Source of the DNA: Candidatus Methylomirabilota bacterium
GTDB taxonomy: Bacteria; Methylomirabilota; Methylomirabilia; Rokubacteriales; CSP1-6
Assembly: GCA_035315345.1 (NCBI GenBank)
Contig: DATFYA010000008.1
Location: 30,970-94,969 of the forward strand
Direction of reading: 5' to 3'
DNA: 64,000 nucleotides
Part shown: positions 47,303-55,978 of the stretch, piece by piece
Layout of the letters: every line of letters begins with the position of its first letter
How positions within the stretch are numbered: position 1 is the first letter of the stretch
Translations under genes and position numbers: made by a program
Notes under the pieces: generated by a model
Told to the model about the DNA's origin: nothing
The model's input: the letters and a program-made list of their open reading frames with translations, nothing else
The model's database searches: none

Positions 47303-48241
47303 GTGGCGGTCGGGCCGCGCGTTCTCGAGGTCATCGGGGCCTCGGGCCCCGGTCGCCTCTCGCGTCTCCGCGAGTGGTGGGAGCAGGAGCACGTCTTCGG
47401 CTACGGCCTCATCGTGCCCGCGGTCGTGCTGCTGCTCGCCCTCGTCGCCTTCCCGTTCGGGATGGCGATCTACTTCAGCCTGTCCGACTACTGGGTCGGC
47501 TCCCCCGGCGCCTTCGTCGGGCTGGCGAACTACCGGGAGATCCTGTCCAACGAGACCTTCCGCCAGACCGTCCAGAACTCGTTCGTCTTCACCGGCATCG
47601 CGCTCACCTTGAAGATCGTCCTCGGGGTCTGGCTCGCCATGCTGCTGGCCCGGAGCCTACCGATGAAGCGGGTGATCCGCGGCATCGTGCTGCTGCCCTT
47701 CGTGATCCCGACCGCGCTGTCGACGCTGGCCTGGCTCTGGATGTTCGACTCGCTCTACAGCGTGGTGAACTGGACCGCGATCCGGCTGCACCTGATGAGC
47801 CCGCCCGGACCGAACTGGCTCGGACAGTCGACCTACGCGATGGCCGCGGTCATCGTCGTCAACGTCTGGCGCGGCCTGCCCTTCTTCGCGATCACCGTGC
47901 TGGCCGGGCTGATGGCCGTCCCGCGCGAGTATCTCGAGGCCGCCGAGGTGGACGGCGCCGGCTCGTGGGGCCGCTTCTGGCACGTCACCCTGCCCCTGCT
48001 GAAGCCGGTCCTCGCGGTGGTGATCCTCTTCTCCACGATCTTCACCTTCGGTGATTTCAACATCGTCCAGGTGCTGACCCGCGGCGGCCCGATCAACACC
48101 ACCCACCTCTTCGCCACCCTCGCGTACCAGGTTGGACTGCAGGGGGGCAACCTCGGCCAGGGCGCGGCGATCTCGCTCTTCATCTTCCCGCTCCTGGCGC
48201 TGGTGGTCTTCTTCCAGCTGCGCTACATCCGGAGGGAGTAG
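47303..48241 (+). CDS. Sugar-type ABC transporter permease, MalF-like (CUT1)
   Basis: 312 aa from a GTG at 47303, two bases after the binding-protein stop. VFGYGLIVPAVVLLLALVAFP, FVGLANYREILSNETFRQTV, LLPFVIPTALSTLAWLWMFD, the EAA-type loop YLEAAEVDGAGSWGRFWHVT and TRGGPINTTHLF. Its partner begins 2 nt after its stop. Confidence 0.92.
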   Translation: MAVGPRVLEVIGASGPGRLSRLREWWEQEHVFGYGLIVPAVVLLLALVAFPFGMAIYFSLSDYWVGSPGAFVGLANYREILSNETFRQTVQNSFVFTGIALTLKIVLGVWLAMLLARSLPMKRVIRGIVLLPFVIPTALSTLAWLWMFDSLYSVVNWTAIRLHLMSPPGPNWLGQSTYAMAAVIVVNVWRGLPFFAITVLAGLMAVPREYLEAAEVDGAGSWGRFWHVTLPLLKPVLAVVILFSTIFTFGDFNIVQVLTRGGPINTTHLFATLAYQVGLQGGNLGQGAAISLFIFPLLALVVFFQLRYIRRE

Positions 48242-48243
48242 AG

Positions 48244-49101
48244 ATGGTGATCGCCAGGAGCCACCGGGCCCGCCTCCGCTCGAACCTCTTCGCGTACGCG
48301 AACCTGCTGCCGTACGTGTTCTTCGTGCTGTTCCCCTTCTATTTCATGGTGGTGACCTCGTTCAAGTCCAACGCCGAGCTCTACAACCTGCAGTCGATCC
48401 CCTTCTGGATCCAGACCGGCGCCATCCTCGACCATTACGCGCTGCTCTTCCAGAAGACCGACTTCGTGACCTGGATGAAGAACAGCCTGCTGGTGGCGGT
48501 GGTGGCCACCTCCGCCTCGGTGGTCATCTCGATCCTGGCCGGCTACAGCCTGGCCCGTCTGCGCTTCCGCGGCGCCGGCTCCTTCGGCACCGCGGTGTTC
48601 GTCACCTACCTGGTGCCGCCCACCCTGCTCTTCCTGCCGCTCTCGCAGGTGGTGGTCTGGCTCGGGCTCGCCGACTCGACCCTGGCCCTCATGGTCACCT
48701 ATCCCACGTTCCTGGTCCCCTTCTGCACCTGGCTGCTCATGGGGTATTTCCGCACCATTCCGCGGGAAGTGGAGGAGTGCGCCCTGGTGGACGGGGCGAC
48801 CCGCATGCAGACGCTCTGGCGGGTGGTGCTGCCGATGGCGGTGCCCGGGATCATCTGCGCGGTGCTCTTCAGCTTCACGCTCTGCTGGAACGAGTTCACC
48901 TACGCCCTGACCTTCATCTCCCAGTCCGCGCACAAGACCGCGGTGGTGGGCGTCACCTCGGACCTCATTCGCGGCGACATCTATTTCTGGGGCTCGCTGA
49001 TGGCCGGGGCGCTGCTCGCCAGCATCCCGATCGTGATCATCTACGTCCTGTTTCTCGACTACTACGTCTCCGGCCTGACCGCTGGCGCCGTCAAGGGATA
49101 G
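48244..49101 (+). CDS. Sugar-type ABC transporter permease, MalG-like (CUT1)
   Basis: 285 aa. LPYVFFVLFPFYFMVVTSFK, LAGYSLARLRFRGAG, VPPTLLFLPLSQVVVWLGLA, VPFCTWLLMGYFRTIP, the EAA-type loop EVEECALVDGATRMQTLWRV and LDYYVSGLTAGAVKG. Completes the heterodimer with the preceding gene. The next permease pair starts 13 nt after its stop. Confidence 0.92.
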   Translation: MVIARSHRARLRSNLFAYANLLPYVFFVLFPFYFMVVTSFKSNAELYNLQSIPFWIQTGAILDHYALLFQKTDFVTWMKNSLLVAVVATSASVVISILAGYSLARLRFRGAGSFGTAVFVTYLVPPTLLFLPLSQVVVWLGLADSTLALMVTYPTFLVPFCTWLLMGYFRTIPREVEECALVDGATRMQTLWRVVLPMAVPGIICAVLFSFTLCWNEFTYALTFISQSAHKTAVVGVTSDLIRGDIYFWGSLMAGALLASIPIVIIYVLFLDYYVSGLTAGAVKG

Positions 49102-49114
49102 CGCCGCCGTCGGG

Positions 49115-50017
49115 ATGCGCTCTCGGCGCCGCGCGGCCGTGCGGCGGCGGCGCGAGATCGGGCTGGCCTACCTCCTGCTCGCCCCGACCGTCCTGCTGAT
49201 CGGCGGCGTCCTCGCCTACCCGCTGGCCTGGGAGATCTGGGCGAGCTTCACCAGCCTGTCGCCGCAGCAGGATGGGACGGCCACGTTCGTCGGACTCGAC
49301 AACTACCGCCACCATCTCGCGGATCGACAGTTCTGGGTCGCGGCGGCGGTCACGGTGGCCCACGCGGCGGTGACGACCGTCGCCAAGCTCGTGCTGGGCC
49401 TCGGGTTCGCCCTGCTGCTCGCCCGCCCGTTTCGGGGACGGGCGCTGGTGTTCCTCGCCGTCTTCCTGCCCTGGGCCTACCCGGCCAGCGTCAGCGTGAT
49501 CGGCTGGTACTGGACGCTCAGCCCGCCGATCACGACCGCCTACAGCGTGTTCATGGGAACGTTGAAGTACGCGGTCGACAACGCGCTCGGGACCGGCGCC
49601 TGGGCCTTCCTCAGCGTGACGCTCTTCAACATCTGGCGGGGCAGCTCGTTCATCGGCGTGCTGCTGCTGGCCGGCATCAACGCGGTCCCGCCCGAGCTGT
49701 TCGAGTACGCGACGCTCGAGTCGAAGAGCGCGTGGCAGCGCTTCTGGGCAGTGACGGTGCCCCTGCTCCGGCCCTTCCTGGCGCTCGGCGTCTTCCTGTC
49801 GCTTACGACCGGATTCGCCGACCTGGCCAATGTCTGGATGCTGACCGCGGGGCGGATCATCTTCCCGGTCATCGGCACCCAGGCGTACTGGCTCGCGATC
49901 GGCGCGGGGCAGCTCGGGCCCGCGTCCGCCCTGTCCCTGCTGCTCGTGCCGTTCCTCCTCGCGGCGCTGGTGGTGCTCTTCCGGCTCTTCGAGCCGCCGG
50001 ACCGGGAGGCCGCGTGA
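49115..50017 (+). CDS. Sugar-type ABC transporter permease, MalF-like, divergent second pair
   Basis: 300 aa. LAYLLLAPTVLLIGGVLAYP, FVGLDNYRHHLADRQFWVAA, FLAVFLPWAYPASVSVIGWY in place of the usual LLPFVIP block, the EAA-type loop LFEYATLESKSAWQRFWAVT (Glu-Tyr-Ala instead of Glu-Ala-Ala) and FRLFEPPDREAA at the end. It is clearly a member of the family but more diverged than the other four MalF-like proteins here. No ribosome site before the ATG. Overlaps its partner as GTGA. Confidence 0.88.
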   Translation: MRSRRRAAVRRRREIGLAYLLLAPTVLLIGGVLAYPLAWEIWASFTSLSPQQDGTATFVGLDNYRHHLADRQFWVAAAVTVAHAAVTTVAKLVLGLGFALLLARPFRGRALVFLAVFLPWAYPASVSVIGWYWTLSPPITTAYSVFMGTLKYAVDNALGTGAWAFLSVTLFNIWRGSSFIGVLLLAGINAVPPELFEYATLESKSAWQRFWAVTVPLLRPFLALGVFLSLTTGFADLANVWMLTAGRIIFPVIGTQAYWLAIGAGQLGPASALSLLLVPFLLAALVVLFRLFEPPDREAA

Positions 50018-50886
50018 GAGCGTCCCGCGGGTGGCGTCGGCTCGGCCGGGGCGGCCTCGTGCTGCTGGTGGTGGTGTACTGCCTCTTCCCGATCTACTTC
50101 GTCCTCGTGCAGTCCCTGAAGTCGGCCGAGGAGGACATCTTCGGCAACCCGCTGATCGTCCTCCACCCCACCTTCGAGAACTTCGAGGAGCTGTTCGTGC
50201 CGAGCGGCAAGCCGCGCAGCTTCGTCGGGACCGTCCTGCGCCGCAACTATCCGTTCTTCGTGTGGCTCGAGAACACGATCGTGGTCTTCACCGGCACCAT
50301 CGTCATCACGCTCCTGATCGCGGTGGCCGCGGCGTACGCTCTCGGCCGTCTCCGGCCCCCGGGCTTCCGGTGGTGGCGGCGGGTGATCTTCGCGACCTAC
50401 GTGATCCCCCAGACCATCCTGTTCGTGCCGCTCTACCACGTCGTCAACGCCCTGGGCCTCGACGACAATCTCCTGGTCCTGGTGCTCGTCTACCCCACCA
50501 CCGCGCTGCCCTTCTGCGTCTGGATGCTGTCGGTCTACTTCCAGCACCTGCCCCGCGAGATCGAGGACGCGGCCCTGATCGAAGGGGCGAGCCGGGCCAC
50601 CGCCTTCTTCCGGATCATCCTGCCTCTCAGCCGGCCGGTGCTGGTGGCCGCCGGCATCTTCACGCTCGGCACGATCGCGAGCGACTTCACCATCGCCTCG
50701 GTCTTCCTCCTGAGCGACATCAATCAGACCATCCCGGCCGGGCTCGGCACCATGGAGGTGGCGCTCGACGAGCTGCTGGCGGTGGCCGGGATCAACCTGA
50801 TGGCCATCCCGATCGTGGTGATCTCGGCCTGCTTCGCGCGCGGCTACGTCCGGGGCCTCACCGCGGCGATGGTGGAGGGGGCCTGA
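50014..50886 (+). CDS. Sugar-type ABC transporter permease, MalG-like, divergent second pair
   Basis: 290 aa from a GTG at 50014 overlapping the previous stop. VVVYCLFPIYFVLVQSLKSA, AAAYALGRLRPPG, YVIPQTILFVPLYHVVNALG, LPFCVWMLSVYFQHLP, the EAA-type loop EIEDAALIEGASRATAFFRI and CFARGYVRGLTAAMVEGA. It contains an unusual insertion near residues 60-80 (SGKPRSFVGTVLRRNYPFFV). Its last 29 bp overlap the convergent beta-propeller gene. Confidence 0.88.
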   Translation: MRASRGWRRLGRGGLVLLVVVYCLFPIYFVLVQSLKSAEEDIFGNPLIVLHPTFENFEELFVPSGKPRSFVGTVLRRNYPFFVWLENTIVVFTGTIVITLLIAVAAAYALGRLRPPGFRWWRRVIFATYVIPQTILFVPLYHVVNALGLDDNLLVLVLVYPTTALPFCVWMLSVYFQHLPREIEDAALIEGASRATAFFRIILPLSRPVLVAAGIFTLGTIASDFTIASVFLLSDINQTIPAGLGTMEVALDELLAVAGINLMAIPIVVISACFARGYVRGLTAAMVEGA

Positions 50887-51922
50887 GGGAGGGCCGGATG
50901 CGGATGACGCGGTGGAGCGCGTTCTCGGCCACGAAGACATCGCCGGCCTCGCTCACCGCGATGCCCTCCGGGTCTCCCAGGTGGCGCGCGACGACGCTCA
51001 CCCCCCCTTCCGGCGACACGCGGAAGACCTGCCGGATGTGGAACCCGCTGCTGACGAAGACGCTGCCGTCTGGTCCCACCGTCATGTGCGTGCGTTGGTA
51101 GTGGCCGGAGGGCAGCCGGGCTAGCAGCCGGAGCGTGTGGTCGGGCGTGAGCCGAAGCAGCTGGCCTACCGAATCGAGGAACAGGAGGTCGCCGGCCGGC
51201 ATCGCGGCCACCGAGATGAAGCGGTAGAGGGGCTCGGCGCCGCGGGGCGCCCCCGCGCTGCCCGGCAGGACCGGCGGGATCAAATCGAAGCGTCGGGGCA
51301 GCGGGCTCTCCTCGTGCGGGTCGACGCGCAGCACCACCGGCCCGTGGTACGCGCCGTCGGCGAGACCGTCCAGGCTCGGCGGTGGGGGCGTCTCGGAGCG
51401 CTGCTGCACCTCGGGGCTCGCGTAGTCGAGCACCACCAGCCGCCCGCCCCGGTCGAACGCGAGCGTGGATCCGCCCAGCAGGTGGTTGAGGCCGATCCCG
51501 AACAGGCTCAGGCGCCCGCGGGGGCTCAGCCGGTAGACGCGATTGCCGTTTTCCTCTCCCATGAAGAGGTCGCCCGAGCGCGGATCCACCGCGAGGCTTC
51601 CGAAGGCGACCTGTCGCGGCTCGCTCGCGAAGGGCACCACCATCCGCGGCGCGCGCGAGAGGTCCAGCGGCAGCGCGCCCGGGTCGAGCCGGTAGATTTC
51701 CGCGGCCGCGTCACCTCGCCAGCCGTGGCTCAGGATCACCAGGCGACCGGAGGCGTCGAGGGCGACCTGGATCGGGCGCGGCACGCCGGCGACCACCACC
51801 TCGGCGCGATACGCGGGGTCGACCTCGATGGCCGGCTCGGCGGGGAGTGACGACACGAGCAGCCCGCACAGGGCGGCCACAACACCGACGCCGAGCCCGG
51901 CTCGCCACGTCAGCCTTGACAT
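50858..51922 (-). CDS. Exported beta-propeller protein (NHL/SMP-30-like)
   Basis: 354 aa with an N-terminal signal (about 1-27). The body shows repeated propeller blades: GRLVILSHGWRG, GSLAVDPRSGDLFMGEENGN, STLAFDRGGRLVVLDYASPE, MPAGDLLFLDSVGQLLRL, MTVGPDGSVFVSSGFHIRQV and DPEGIAVSEAGDVFVAENAL. Such NHL or gluconolactonase-like propellers bind or hydrolyse ligands, but no catalytic set could be assigned. Position among sugar transporters suggests a periplasmic role in carbohydrate metabolism (inference). Its start codon region overlaps the -35 box of the divergent cupin promoter. Confidence 0.8.
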   Translation of the reverse strand: MSRLTWRAGLGVGVVAALCGLLVSSLPAEPAIEVDPAYRAEVVVAGVPRPIQVALDASGRLVILSHGWRGDAAAEIYRLDPGALPLDLSRAPRMVVPFASEPRQVAFGSLAVDPRSGDLFMGEENGNRVYRLSPRGRLSLFGIGLNHLLGGSTLAFDRGGRLVVLDYASPEVQQRSETPPPPSLDGLADGAYHGPVVLRVDPHEESPLPRRFDLIPPVLPGSAGAPRGAEPLYRFISVAAMPAGDLLFLDSVGQLLRLTPDHTLRLLARLPSGHYQRTHMTVGPDGSVFVSSGFHIRQVFRVSPEGGVSVVARHLGDPEGIAVSEAGDVFVAENALHRVIRIRPSLRPPPPSPR

Positions 51923-51945
51923 ATCCGCGCGCCGGGTGCTAGTGT
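51916..51945 (+). promoter_or_regulatory. Putative promoter of the cupin gene
   Basis: TTGACA (51916-51921), 18 nt, TAGTGT (51940-51945). The -35 hexamer overlaps the first codon of the divergent propeller gene (51922-51920), so the promoter lies against its 5' end. Leader about 95 nt. Confidence 0.6.
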
Positions 51946-52046
51946 CCGCCCGTCGTGGTCGTCGGTCGACGGCGGCCGCGGTTGTGGCAATCTGCAGCGC
52001 ATTTCCTGATCAAACGTCCACGTCCTCCACAGCGGGAGGTGAACTG

Positions 52047-52499
52047 ATGATCTCGCGATCCTGTGTCCTGCTCACCCTGGTCGTCCTCCTGGCGGGTTTC
52101 GGGGCCGACACGGCCGTGGCCCAGAGCGACAAGGCTCCGAAGGGCATCAAGGCCAGCAGCCTGGTCACGTCGCTGGGCGCCTTCAAGGACACCGTCAACG
52201 TGCCGGTGGTCGTCACCGGTGCCACCGTGGAGCTCGAGCCGGGCGGGCAAACCGGACGTGAGCAGTTCCGCGTCCCCACCTACGTCTACGTGCTCGAGGG
52301 CACCCTCACCACGGACTACGATGACGGCCCCGTCGGCATCAAGGGCTCGCAGTACCACGCGGCCGGCCAGTCGTTCATGGACCGGGGCGGGTGGTGGCAC
52401 AACCATCTGAACCGGACGGACAAGCCGGTGAAGTATCTGATCCTCCACCTGGGATACCCCGGCGAGCCCAATCCGGTGCGCAAGGCCGAGCCCGAGTAG
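52047..52499 (+). CDS. Exported small cupin-domain protein
   Basis: 150 aa from the ATG at 52047, with GGGAGGTGA 4 nt upstream. Sec signal (about 1-25, ending AVAQSD), then a single cupin barrel: TGATVELEPGGQTGREQFRV, TYVYVLEGTLTTDYDDGPVG, YHAAGQSFMDRGGWWHNHLN. The usual first-motif His pair is not obvious; residues W-H-N-H near 117-120 could hold a metal. Function unknown; periplasmic sugar or organic-acid binding is possible. It is a single-gene unit between two oppositely oriented transporter genes. Confidence 0.82.
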   Translation: MISRSCVLLTLVVLLAGFGADTAVAQSDKAPKGIKASSLVTSLGAFKDTVNVPVVVTGATVELEPGGQTGREQFRVPTYVYVLEGTLTTDYDDGPVGIKGSQYHAAGQSFMDRGGWWHNHLNRTDKPVKYLILHLGYPGEPNPVRKAEPE

Positions 52500-52547
52500 G
52501 GCGCACCCGCATCGTTCGGCGCGCGGCGGCCGGTCGGCCGCCGCGCC

Positions 52548-53420
52548 CTACTTGCCCACCCCGCCGGTGATCCCCTGGATGAAGCGATCCAGGAAGAAGT
52601 TGTAGAGGATCGCCACCGGCAGCCCGACCAGCAGGGCGGCCCCCATCAGCGAGCCCCAGTAGTACACGTCGCCCCGGATCAATTCCGTGGGCACGCCCAC
52701 CGGCACCGGCTTCTGGTCTCCGGGGGCCACGAAGGCGAGGCCGTAGAGGAAGTCCTGCATCGATAGCGTGAAGGCGAAGATCACCGCGGTGAGCACGCCC
52801 GGCACGCTCACCGGCAAAACGACCCGCAGGAAGGCGCCCAGGAAGCCGCAGCCGTCTACCCGGGCCGCCTCCTCCATCTCCATCGGGACCGTCTTGAAGA
52901 AGCCCATCATGAGCCAGGTGCAGAACGGGATCGTGAAGGTCGGGTACACCACCACCAGTGCCCACCACGAGTCCTGCAGCCCGAGCGAGGCCACCACCCG
53001 CGAGAGCGGGATGAACAGGATGATGGGCGGCACCAGGTAGCTCATGAAGATCCCGATCCCGGTATTCTCCGCGCCGGGCAGCCGCAGCCGGGCCAGCGCG
53101 TAGCCGGCCGGCACCGCGGTCAGCAGCGTGATGACCGCGACCCACGCCGAGATCGTCATCGTGTTGATGATCCAGGCCCCGTAGTTGGTCTGGTAGAAGA
53201 GGGTCTTGAAGTGCTCCATGGTCGGGGCCAGGTTGAACCAGAACGGGATGTTGTCCATCCGGTACAGGTCCGGGTCCTGCTTGAAGGCGGTGATGGCCAT
53301 CCAGTAGATGGGAAACACCGCGATCACCACGAACGGGATGACGCCGAGGTAGATCAACACGTGCCGGCGCCACTCCTTCTGCCGCGCCGTCCGGGGTCGG
53401 GCCAGGATGCTAGTACTCAC
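52548..53420 (-). CDS. Sugar-type ABC transporter permease, MalG-like (CUT1)
   Basis: 290 aa from a GTG at 53420 that lies inside the end of the MalF-like gene (11-bp overlap). GVIPFVVIAVFPIYWMAITA, FKQDPDLYRMDNIPFWF, VPAGYALARLRLPGAE, VPPIILFIPLSRVVASLGLQ, IPFCTWLMMGFFKTVP, the EAA-type loop EMEEAARVDGCGFLGAFLRV and LDRFIQGITGGVGK. Last gene of a three-gene minus-strand operon. Confidence 0.92.
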   Translation of the reverse strand: MSTSILARPRTARQKEWRRHVLIYLGVIPFVVIAVFPIYWMAITAFKQDPDLYRMDNIPFWFNLAPTMEHFKTLFYQTNYGAWIINTMTISAWVAVITLLTAVPAGYALARLRLPGAENTGIGIFMSYLVPPIILFIPLSRVVASLGLQDSWWALVVVYPTFTIPFCTWLMMGFFKTVPMEMEEAARVDGCGFLGAFLRVVLPVSVPGVLTAVIFAFTLSMQDFLYGLAFVAPGDQKPVPVGVPTELIRGDVYYWGSLMGAALLVGLPVAILYNFFLDRFIQGITGGVGK

Positions 53421-54396
53421 GGCGCTTCAGATTCCGCAGAAAGATGAACATGGCGGGAGCGAGGAGCGGGACCAGGAACAGGGCGACGGCGGCGCCGCGT
53501 CCGAGGTTTCCGGCCTGGATCCCGACCTGGTAGGCGAGCACGGGCAGGATCTGGGTCGCGTTGCCCGGGCCACCCTGGGTCAGGATGTAGACGACCGAGA
53601 GGTCGGACAGGGTGAAGACAGTGTCGAAGAGGAAGCCGACCATGAGGATGGGAAAGATCATCGGCACCACCACGTTGCGGAAACTCTGGAAGAACGTGCA
53701 GCCGTCCACCTTGGCCGCGTCCAGTACCTCGTTCGGCACCGAGGTGAACCCAGCGAGCAGGACGATGGCCGAGAACGGGAAGGTGCGCCAGACGTTCACG
53801 AGGATGCAGGCGAGCAGGGCGAGCCGCGGGTCACCGAGCCACACCGGCCAGGCGTCGGTCCCGTATTGTCCGATGAGCCCCACCCGGCTGAGCACCCAGT
53901 TGAACACGCTGAACTGGGAGTCGTACATCCACTTCCAGCCGAGCACGCTGATGGCGACCGGCAGGGTGAAGGGAATCACCACGAGCGCGCGGACGAGCTT
54001 CTTGCCGCGGAAGTTCTGGAGCAGGAGGAACGCCAGGCTCGTGCCGAGGATGCTCTTGAGAATCGCGGCCACCACGAAAAAGACCACGCTGTTCCGCAGC
54101 GCGATCCAGAACGTGTCCATCTCCAGTGCGGCCTTGAAGTTCTCGAGGCCGACGAAGCCGGCGACCTGCTCTCCCACGTTCGCGTCGCTGACCGCCAGGT
54201 AGAGCGAAAACAGGAACGGCACCGCCACCAGCAGGGACACGTACAGGGCGGCCGGGGCGAGCAGGGCATATCCGAAGCCGAGCCGGCGGGCGCTCTGGGT
54301 CCGGAACCATCCACCCGCCCGGGGAACGGCCTCCAGAGAAACAGCGACCCGGGCGCTCTTCGCGCCCGGGTCGCCGGCCTGAGCGCTCGGTGTCAT
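53410..54396 (-). CDS. Sugar-type ABC transporter permease, MalF-like (CUT1)
   Basis: 328 aa from the ATG at 54396, which overlaps the binding-protein stop as ATGA. After a 35-residue variable N-terminus: LGFGYALLAPAALYVSLLVA, FVGLENFKAALEMDTFWIAL, VIPFTLPVAISVLGWKWMYD, the EAA-type loop VLDAAKVDGCTFFQSFRNVV and TQGGPGNATQIL. Most similar in pattern to the MalF-like protein at 36048. Confidence 0.92.
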   Translation of the reverse strand: MTPSAQAGDPGAKSARVAVSLEAVPRAGGWFRTQSARRLGFGYALLAPAALYVSLLVAVPFLFSLYLAVSDANVGEQVAGFVGLENFKAALEMDTFWIALRNSVVFFVVAAILKSILGTSLAFLLLQNFRGKKLVRALVVIPFTLPVAISVLGWKWMYDSQFSVFNWVLSRVGLIGQYGTDAWPVWLGDPRLALLACILVNVWRTFPFSAIVLLAGFTSVPNEVLDAAKVDGCTFFQSFRNVVVPMIFPILMVGFLFDTVFTLSDLSVVYILTQGGPGNATQILPVLAYQVGIQAGNLGRGAAVALFLVPLLAPAMFIFLRNLKRREY

Positions 54397-55724
54397 GCGC
54401 GCTTGTGCTTGGCGAAGATCCGCTGATACTCGCCCAGGCCCCACTTGATGGTGTCCTCGACGCTCTGGCCCCGGGCCACCCGCGTGAAGATGTCCGGAAG
54501 CACATAGAGGTTGGCCACCTCCTGGATCTGGGTCGTATACGGGCCGGGATGGCCGAAGAAGGCCACGATCTTCGGGAAATCCTGGAGCACTTGCAGTTTC
54601 GGGTCAGTGCCGAGCACCGGCATCGGCTTCTGAGCGGTGTCGTTCAGGAACGGCATGTTGTAGCCGGTGCTCTCGATCATGCCCTGCTTGTCGTTGTCCA
54701 TGAGGTGGACAAGGAACTCCTTGGCCGCGGCCTGGTTCTTGGAGAACTTCCACGCCATGAACACGTTCGGGGCGGCCACGCTCACCCGCTTGCCTCCCGG
54801 GCCGGCCGGCTCCATTCCGACGTAAGCGTTCTTGAACACGGAAGGGTTCGTGCTCTCGGTGGTCCGGTAGGCCGAGATCGCGTCGTGGATCCAGCACGCG
54901 ATGCCGGAGGCCAGGTAGCGGTTGTCGGAGGCGTCGTCCCAGGAGAACACCTCCGGGGTCATGCCTTCGTCGAAGAGGGCCTTGGCGAACTTCAGGGCCT
55001 CGCGCATCTCCTTGGAGTCGATGGTGGGATTCTCGCCGGACGCGTCGGTCTCGCTCCCGCCGAAGCTGAACAGGAGCGACCGCCAGTTGAGGTTGGCGTC
55101 GTTGCAGTGGGAGAGCTGGATACCGGTCGGGTGTCCCTTGGCCTTGAGCGTCCGCGCGGCAACCCGCGCTGCCTCCCAGGTGTCGGGCGGCTTGAGCCCG
55201 GCCTGGTCGAAGAGGTCCTTCCGCCACAGCATGGGCAGGAGGATGTAGTACAGGGGGATGGCATAGATCCGGCCCTCGACCTCGATCGGCGACTTTGCGG
55301 CCGGGATCCATCCGCCGTGCTTCTTGCCGAGCTGTTCGTAGATGTCGGTGAGGTCCACGAGGTTCTTGAAGTAGATCCGCGTGAGAATGGTGGCGCCGTT
55401 GAAGATGAGATCGTGGCCCGCCCCCGCGGCGAACTCCGCGGCCATCCGGGCCGGGATCTCGAGGTGGGGGATGTGGTCGACGCGCACCTTCACCCCGTTC
55501 TTCTCCCCCCAATCGGCCGCGAACTTGTCGAACCAGGTGTCGTAGGCGGGGATGAAATGGCTCCAGGTGAGGATGCGCAGGTTGCTGCCCTTGATCTGGG
55601 CCGGAGCCTGCCGGGCAGCCAGCATGGTGGCCAGCGACCCGCCGGCCAACCCCAGGCCGGTGGTGCGGACGAACTGGCGACGAGTCACCGAGAATCGAGC
55701 ACGATCGTGAGCGGATGGAGTCAT
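54393..55724 (-). CDS. Sugar-type ABC transporter substrate-binding protein (family 1)
   Basis: 443 aa from the ATG at 55724, with AGGAGG 8 nt upstream. Twin-arginine signal VTRRQFVRTTGLGLAGG, mature start near QAPAQIKGSNLRILTWSHF. Blocks IPAYDTWFDKFAADW, VRVDHIPHLEIPARMAAEF, WDDASDNRYLASGIACWIHD and STGYNMPFLND match the receptor at 33865, so these two operons are paralogous although gene order differs (receptor first here, last there). Confidence 0.92.
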   Translation of the reverse strand: MTPSAHDRARFSVTRRQFVRTTGLGLAGGSLATMLAARQAPAQIKGSNLRILTWSHFIPAYDTWFDKFAADWGEKNGVKVRVDHIPHLEIPARMAAEFAAGAGHDLIFNGATILTRIYFKNLVDLTDIYEQLGKKHGGWIPAAKSPIEVEGRIYAIPLYYILLPMLWRKDLFDQAGLKPPDTWEAARVAARTLKAKGHPTGIQLSHCNDANLNWRSLLFSFGGSETDASGENPTIDSKEMREALKFAKALFDEGMTPEVFSWDDASDNRYLASGIACWIHDAISAYRTTESTNPSVFKNAYVGMEPAGPGGKRVSVAAPNVFMAWKFSKNQAAAKEFLVHLMDNDKQGMIESTGYNMPFLNDTAQKPMPVLGTDPKLQVLQDFPKIVAFFGHPGPYTTQIQEVANLYVLPDIFTRVARGQSVEDTIKWGLGEYQRIFAKHKRA

Positions 55725-55876
55725 GCGCTCTACCTCCTGATAGAGAGGCCGACGGTCGGGAACGGTGAGTAGCGTCGTACTGTCGGAAGTAACCTCCAAG
55801 CGGGCGGTGCGCCCGCCGACTACAGCAGCCCAGGATCGGAAACGGAAGCCCGGATCGTGACGGGGCCCAGGGGGGG

Positions 55877-55913
55877 CCCCTCGTCCCCACCGCATACGTG
55901 GGATTACGAGGGG
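55877..55913. promoter_or_regulatory. Operator-like interrupted palindrome
   Basis: CCCCTCGT (55877-55884) and ACGAGGGG (55906-55913) are perfect inverted arms with an inner CCCAC/GTGGG pair (55886-55890, 55898-55902). The 37-bp structure touches the -10 box of the sugar-transporter promoter (55917-55912) and covers its predicted start site, as expected for a repressor site or an mRNA 5' hairpin. Confidence 0.5.
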
Positions 55914-55941
55914 GGTACCACTCTCACAGGGAGGTTGTCAA
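55912..55941 (-). promoter_or_regulatory. Putative promoter of the 52.5-55.7 kb sugar transporter operon
   Basis: Minus strand TTGACA (55941-55936), 18 nt, TACCCC (55917-55912). The predicted leader is about 180 nt. The rest of 55725-55978 holds the palindrome described separately and no gene. Confidence 0.5.
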
Positions 55942-55978
55942 GCAGGGACTGCTCGGAGCCCCTCGAACCGACGATCCT

